A stretch of 30,000 nucleotides of DNA from the NCBI GenBank assembly GCA_963575745.1, contig CAUYUJ010014260.1, positions 1,019,287-1,049,286 of the forward strand. The letters run 5' to 3'. The position numbers were made by a program, and so were the translations under genes. Under the pieces are notes generated by a model. That model made no database searches. It was given only the letters and a program-made list of their open reading frames with translations, and had not been told where the DNA came from. Shown piece by piece: positions 26,759 to 30,000 of the stretch. How positions within the stretch are numbered: the stretch's first letter is position 1; each line of letters opens with the position of its first letter. The stretch is from Prorocentrum cordatum (taxonomy: Eukaryota > Sar > Dinophyceae > Prorocentrales > Prorocentraceae).

Positions 26759-27240
26759 GCGACAGCTTGTGCGTGTGTGCTTTTTCTCCTCTTTGACCCT
26801 CCTCCTGCTCGTCCTACTGGTTCCTGGCTCCTGGTTGCCGAAGAGATTCCTCCTCCTCCTCCTCTTCCTCCTCCTCCTCCTCGCCCCTCCCACTCTCGTC
26901 AGCCCTTGCCGGTGCGCTCCTCTGGCACGACCCGCTTGCCGAGGACGGCGTCACCCGCTCGGAGTACCAATCCCTGTCCGCAGCGTCGACCTTCGGATGG
27001 GAGGGTTTGAAATCTCGTGTGGAGAACATGGGAGGGGAGGAGAGGAGGAGGCGGAGGAGGAGGCCGAGAAGGACAGGTGGGGAGGGCGTGAGCCAGGTGC
27101 AGGACATGGAAGACGCGAGGTGGGCGAGGTGGGAGGTGAGAGAGGGCGCATAGGGGAGCTCGGGGGGGGGGGAAATGGAGGGAAAAGGCAGGGGATGGCA
27201 GGTCACATCAGGAGAGGGGGCGCGGCCAGAGCGGGGAGAC
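26759..27240. repeat. Alternating CTC-rich and GGA-rich tracts
   Basis: CTCCTC at 26848-26882 and GGAGGAGG at 27020-27075 are complementary, making a loose inverted repeat. Nothing gene-like is supported. Confidence 0.6.
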
Positions 27241-28083
27241 AAAGGTAAGTTGTCCAACTTACTTCCGCTGTAGTAGACTTATTTGCAAGCGCGAGCACAT
27301 GGATAACAATGTGTCTAGACTTATATCTGTCGGTTGTAGCAAGGAGACAAAAAAAAGAAGAACCCACCCGTCGGTAGCGGGAGGCCTCGCCCCTGGCGCC
27401 CTCTGCCTGGGGGCGATGCTTTTCGCTGCCGCGCCTCGGGCAGTTCGGATTCCTCTTCCCCCCTGGCTCTCCTCCTCCTCCGCCTCATAAACGCCGCATT
27501 CTCGTTTATCCCTTTCTCAGAATCCTCGTCCCTCGCCCGTCTCCTCCTCCTCCTCCTCCTCCTCCTCCTCCTTCCTCCTCCCCCTCCACCTTCCGACTTC
27601 CTCTGCTCCCCGCGCTAAATCGTAGTGCTGCTACTCTGGCTTCACCTTCCCGCAGTCCGCCGATGCATTGCCCTACCCCCTACCTCGCCCACTGTTTCTT
27701 ATATTGCTGCACTGTTCCACCTGTTGATGCCACAACTGCTCCCATAGAGAATTCTGGGCGAATGGCATTGTTCCACAATGAATGTTTAGGGGAGAGCGGA
27801 ACAATCACGGCAACATCTCAACTGCACATGCACGGTAGGACTGCACCGATCAGTCTAAACGCAGGTGCTTGATTCGCCGAGGCCTACGCTTGTAACGGTA
27901 CTGACAATAAGTAGAGTCTGTTGGAACTAAGGGACACAAATTGGTGGCCCACTCGAACATTCGTCCCACAACGCTGGCGTACCCTGTCAATAGCAAAGGC
28001 AATGAGCTTCTCATACGTGACAGGCGGAATGCGCCAGCGCGATGGTGCTGGGCGGGAGCACAGGATGGTGAACGTGACTTTCT
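27241..28083. other. Mostly unique stretch without a supported gene
   Basis: It includes a TCC tract (27538-27582). From 27655 to 28083 the composition is moderate, with no motif, splice pair or RNA gene. Confidence 0.4.
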
Positions 28084-28206
28084 GTGCTCTCTCTCTCTCA
28101 CTCTCTCCCTCTCTCCCTCTGTCTCACTCTCTCTCTCTCTCTGTTGCGCTCTCCCTCTCTCTCCCTCTCTCTTTCTCCTCTCTCTTTCTCCTCTCTCTCT
28201 GTCATT
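28084..28206. repeat. (CT)n-rich microsatellite
   Basis: CT dinucleotide blocks interrupted by CCCT, GT and TTT. It runs into the GC-rich ORF region. Confidence 0.9.
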
Positions 28207-28243
28207 CCAACCTTCTGCCCACTCCTGTCCAACAAAATGCTCC

Positions 28244-29113
28244 CTACTCTGCGCCTTCCACGACCCACTCTCTGGTTGCCCTGCGCTCTCCCCGCCCCTC
28301 CGCGTTGGCCCCGCCGAATGTGCCGTCCGAGTGCCTCGTCGGGCCCGGACGCGGCTGGACACCGGGTCTGCTCCCCCAGCGGCGACTTCCAGGAGGGAGG
28401 CGGGAGGCTGGGCCCTGCGTGGCCGGCGGGGAGCACCCGGCGCCACACCGCACCCCGCTGCGGCCGCGACGGCCTCGGGCCGTGCGCCCCCGCGAAGGCG
28501 GCCCGCCGCCCTGGAGCACCAGCTCCGGGTCGGGCTGGACCGCCTGGCATGCCGCCCCTCCTCGCTCCAGGCTCCAGACCGCCTGGGGCGCTGTCCGGCA
28601 GGGCCCGCGCGCCGTCTCCGCCTCCGCCACGGCCCTGCCGTCGTCCGTCTCGGCGTCGGCCAGCACCGCCCCCCGAGGCGCGCCCGTCGTAGGGCCCCGC
28701 TGCTTCACCCCGGACTGTTGTCTCGGCCCCGCGTCAAGCTTGGCACTCTCGTCACGGGTCGCCACCCGCGCTCTCGGTGGGGCCTCCCTGCCCAGAGAGG
28801 CCCCCCTAGCGTCACTTTGGACTGGACACCCGACATGGGTACGGGAAAAAATTGCACAATTCCGAACAACAGATGGTGTCCAAAACCGACAACGGCCGCT
28901 GTTGGGCAGACGGCCTGTTGTCTTGAAAGCACAGCGCCCGCGGCGGCGCGGACAGCGAGTCCTGCTCAAAATGATCAGGAACTGCTGTTGGGCCGTACCC
29001 ATGTCGTCGGGCCTTTTGCAGGGGCTCCCAGCTTCCCTCCATCCGCGGCATACCAGATCCAGTTGCGGTACACTCTGCGAAATGCTTAAGAAATCATGGG
29101 TTAAGAAATTCAT
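28244..29113 (-). CDS. Hypothetical ORF, with a coding-like middle section
   Basis: A 289-codon minus-strand frame. Between about 28700 and 28500 nearly nine in ten third positions are G or C and the residues are varied (ADAETDDGRAVAEAETARG, then TAPQAVWSLERGGAACQAV), like the AlkB exons. Outside that part the frame is Arg/Gly/Pro-rich and less convincing, so the true exon is probably only the middle. A plus frame of 403 codons covers the same DNA but is Ser/Arg/Pro-rich. No family is recognised. Confidence 0.35.
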   Translation of the reverse strand: MNFLTHDFLSISQSVPQLDLVCRGWREAGSPCKRPDDMGTAQQQFLIILSRTRCPRRRGRCAFKTTGRLPNSGRCRFWTPSVVRNCAIFSRTHVGCPVQSDARGASLGREAPPRARVATRDESAKLDAGPRQQSGVKQRGPTTGAPRGAVLADAETDDGRAVAEAETARGPCRTAPQAVWSLERGGAACQAVQPDPELVLQGGGPPSRGRTARGRRGRSGVRCGAGCSPPATQGPASRLPPGSRRWGSRPGVQPRPGPTRHSDGTFGGANAEGRGERRATREWVVEGAE

Positions 29114-29223
29114 AGTCTCAGAAATTGAATAAAACCCAGAAGTTCTATCAAAATCTTGGGATTTACATTGAAACGTTAAGAATAATCGAGACTCTGTCCG
29201 AAAACTTAGGTTTTCTTAAGCAT
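29082..29223. mobile_element. AT-rich element with ATGCTTAAGAAA inverted ends
   Basis: ATGCTTAAGAAA at 29082 and TTTTCTTAAGCAT ending at 29223 are perfect inverted repeats of 12 bp. The 142-bp interior is AT-rich, with more TTAAGAA words (29099, 29176), in otherwise GC-rich surroundings. No ORF. It is seen once in this window. Confidence 0.65.
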
Positions 29224-29406
29224 CGCCCAAGGTGTACACTCTGTGGCTGCCTGCCGCAGCTCGCCCCGCAGCCGTGCGTCCGTCCGCCGGCCACGCGGCA
29301 AGAGCGCCTCTCGGGCACCAGTTTTTTGTTTGCGGCTCGACCCTCTCCTGGCCCCGCGAAGAGTAGAGGGCGCGGCGCCTGTAGCGCGGAGCTCGGATAA
29401 GCGTGT

Positions 29407-29426
29407 GCGCCTCCCCCCCCCCCCCC
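29407..29426. repeat. C homopolymer, about 16 bases
   Basis: A run of C after GCGTGTGCGCCTC, typical of this window's G/C homopolymers and prone to sequencing error. Confidence 0.9.
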
Positions 29427-29514
29427 CTATTCCTCCCTCCCTCCTCGGCCGCGGGGCGCCCTTTTCGCATGGGAAAAGCGTGTGCGCCTCGGTGTCTCTC
29501 TCCCTGCCTCTCGC

Positions 29515-29537
29515 ACTTCTCTCTCTCTCTCTCTCTT

Positions 29538-29568
<31 letters not shown>

Positions 29569-29640
29569 GTTTTTGTTTGTGTTTCTCTCTCTCTTTCTCT
29601 CTCTCTCTCTCCCTGTTGTTTTTATCATCTCTCTCATTAT
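29515..29640. repeat. (CT)n microsatellite
   Basis: CTCTCT blocks with TTTCT and TTTTTGTTTGTGTTT interruptions. Similar to 28084-28206. Confidence 0.95.
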
Positions 29641-29788
29641 ACGTCTCTTTCTCCTCTACTTGATACGCACTCCTTTCCACTATGTACTCTCGACTCTGCG
29701 CTTTCCCTTCTTCATTCCGCCATCTGCTCGCTCCCGCCAATTCCTGCCATCATGATCCCTGCCCCTCGCCTCTACTTTTCTGCTTCAT

Positions 29789-29885
29789 ACATTCATATAT
29801 ATATGTATATATACACACATATATACACATATAGATATATAGATAGATGTAAACATATATGTGTTTATGTATGTGTGTCTGTGCA
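29789..29885. repeat. TA/CA/GATA-rich simple repeat
   Basis: ATATATATGTATATATACAC, ATAGATATATAGATAGATG, then GTGTTTATGTATGTGTGT. The last 115 bp of the window are C/T-rich and hold nothing else. Confidence 0.9.
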
Positions 29886-30000
29886 TGTATGGCTATTTAC
29901 ATACCCCCCGCGCCCTTCCATCTTTGCCTCCGTCTACCAGCAGACCCTCCTGTCCCTCTCCCATCTCCTTCCCTCCCCACTACCCCCTCCCCCCCGCTCT

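Noticed and set aside
27921-29132. 403-codon plus-strand ORF
   Set aside because: It begins in the CT microsatellite and is Ser/Arg/Pro-rich; the minus frame over 28700-28500 has the better codon pattern.
29243-29755. Leu/Ser-rich plus-strand ORF resembling a membrane protein
   Set aside because: The hydrophobic run is translation of the CT microsatellite at 29515-29640.

Overview
The window looks like GC-rich nuclear DNA from a repeat-loaded unicellular eukaryote. A dinoflagellate is the most likely source. The reasons are the dense microsatellites, strong G/C preference at third codon positions, small exons split by introns, introns with inverted-repeat ends, and an AlkB-family gene. This is an inference: no rRNA, organelle or spliced-leader gene is present to confirm it. 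Nothing looks prokaryotic, and there are no operons, Shine-Dalgarno sites or CRISPR arrays.

Only one gene can be called with good support. It is an AlkB-like Fe(II)/2-oxoglutarate dioxygenase on the minus strand at 14391-12222. It can be modelled as three exons with phase-matched GT-AG introns. Several other minus-strand stretches look like isolated exons or decayed gene pieces, at about 1054-1219, 6336-6540, 10985-11126, 18725-18880, 22090-22285, 24068-24600 and 28500-28700. One has a ParB-like DGxHR motif and another a possible membrane helix. None can be assembled into a complete gene.

Most of the window is families of interspersed repeats, recognised because several copies lie within these 30 kb. 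SatE (four copies: 1-284, 2005-2419, 9735-10903, 19711-20872) has conserved ends around a tandem array of a roughly 90-bp unit. An uninterrupted paralogue of one insertion site lies only 300 bp away. Family A (7477, 9120, 18554, 19224, 26624, with relatives at 11430 and 13600) consists of about 125-bp fold-back elements with two internal palindromes. Family F (4742, 6043, 15811) has long inverted repeats rich in CTTCTGAGAAGG. Family C (8021, 14571, 20891) carries repeated GATGCATCG palindromes. Family R (6537, 22978) is about 165 bp. Single inverted-repeat elements occur at 4444, 9478 and 29082.

Two inverted-repeat units have intron-like boundaries: AlkB intron 2 (13569-13977) and the element at 9478-9648. 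They fit introners, meaning mobile elements that create introns.

Region by region: 0-4 kb is SatE pieces and a decayed unique stretch; 4-9 kb is small fold-back elements; 9.1-11.2 kb is the SatE insertion locus; 12.2-14.4 kb is the AlkB gene; 14.5-19.4 kb is repeats and G/C-rich DNA; 19.7-21.1 kb is SatE plus family C; 21.2-23.8 kb is degenerate tandem repeats; 24-27 kb is CTC-rich polypyrimidine DNA and a long palindrome; 27-30 kb is a GC-rich ORF between CT-rich microsatellites.
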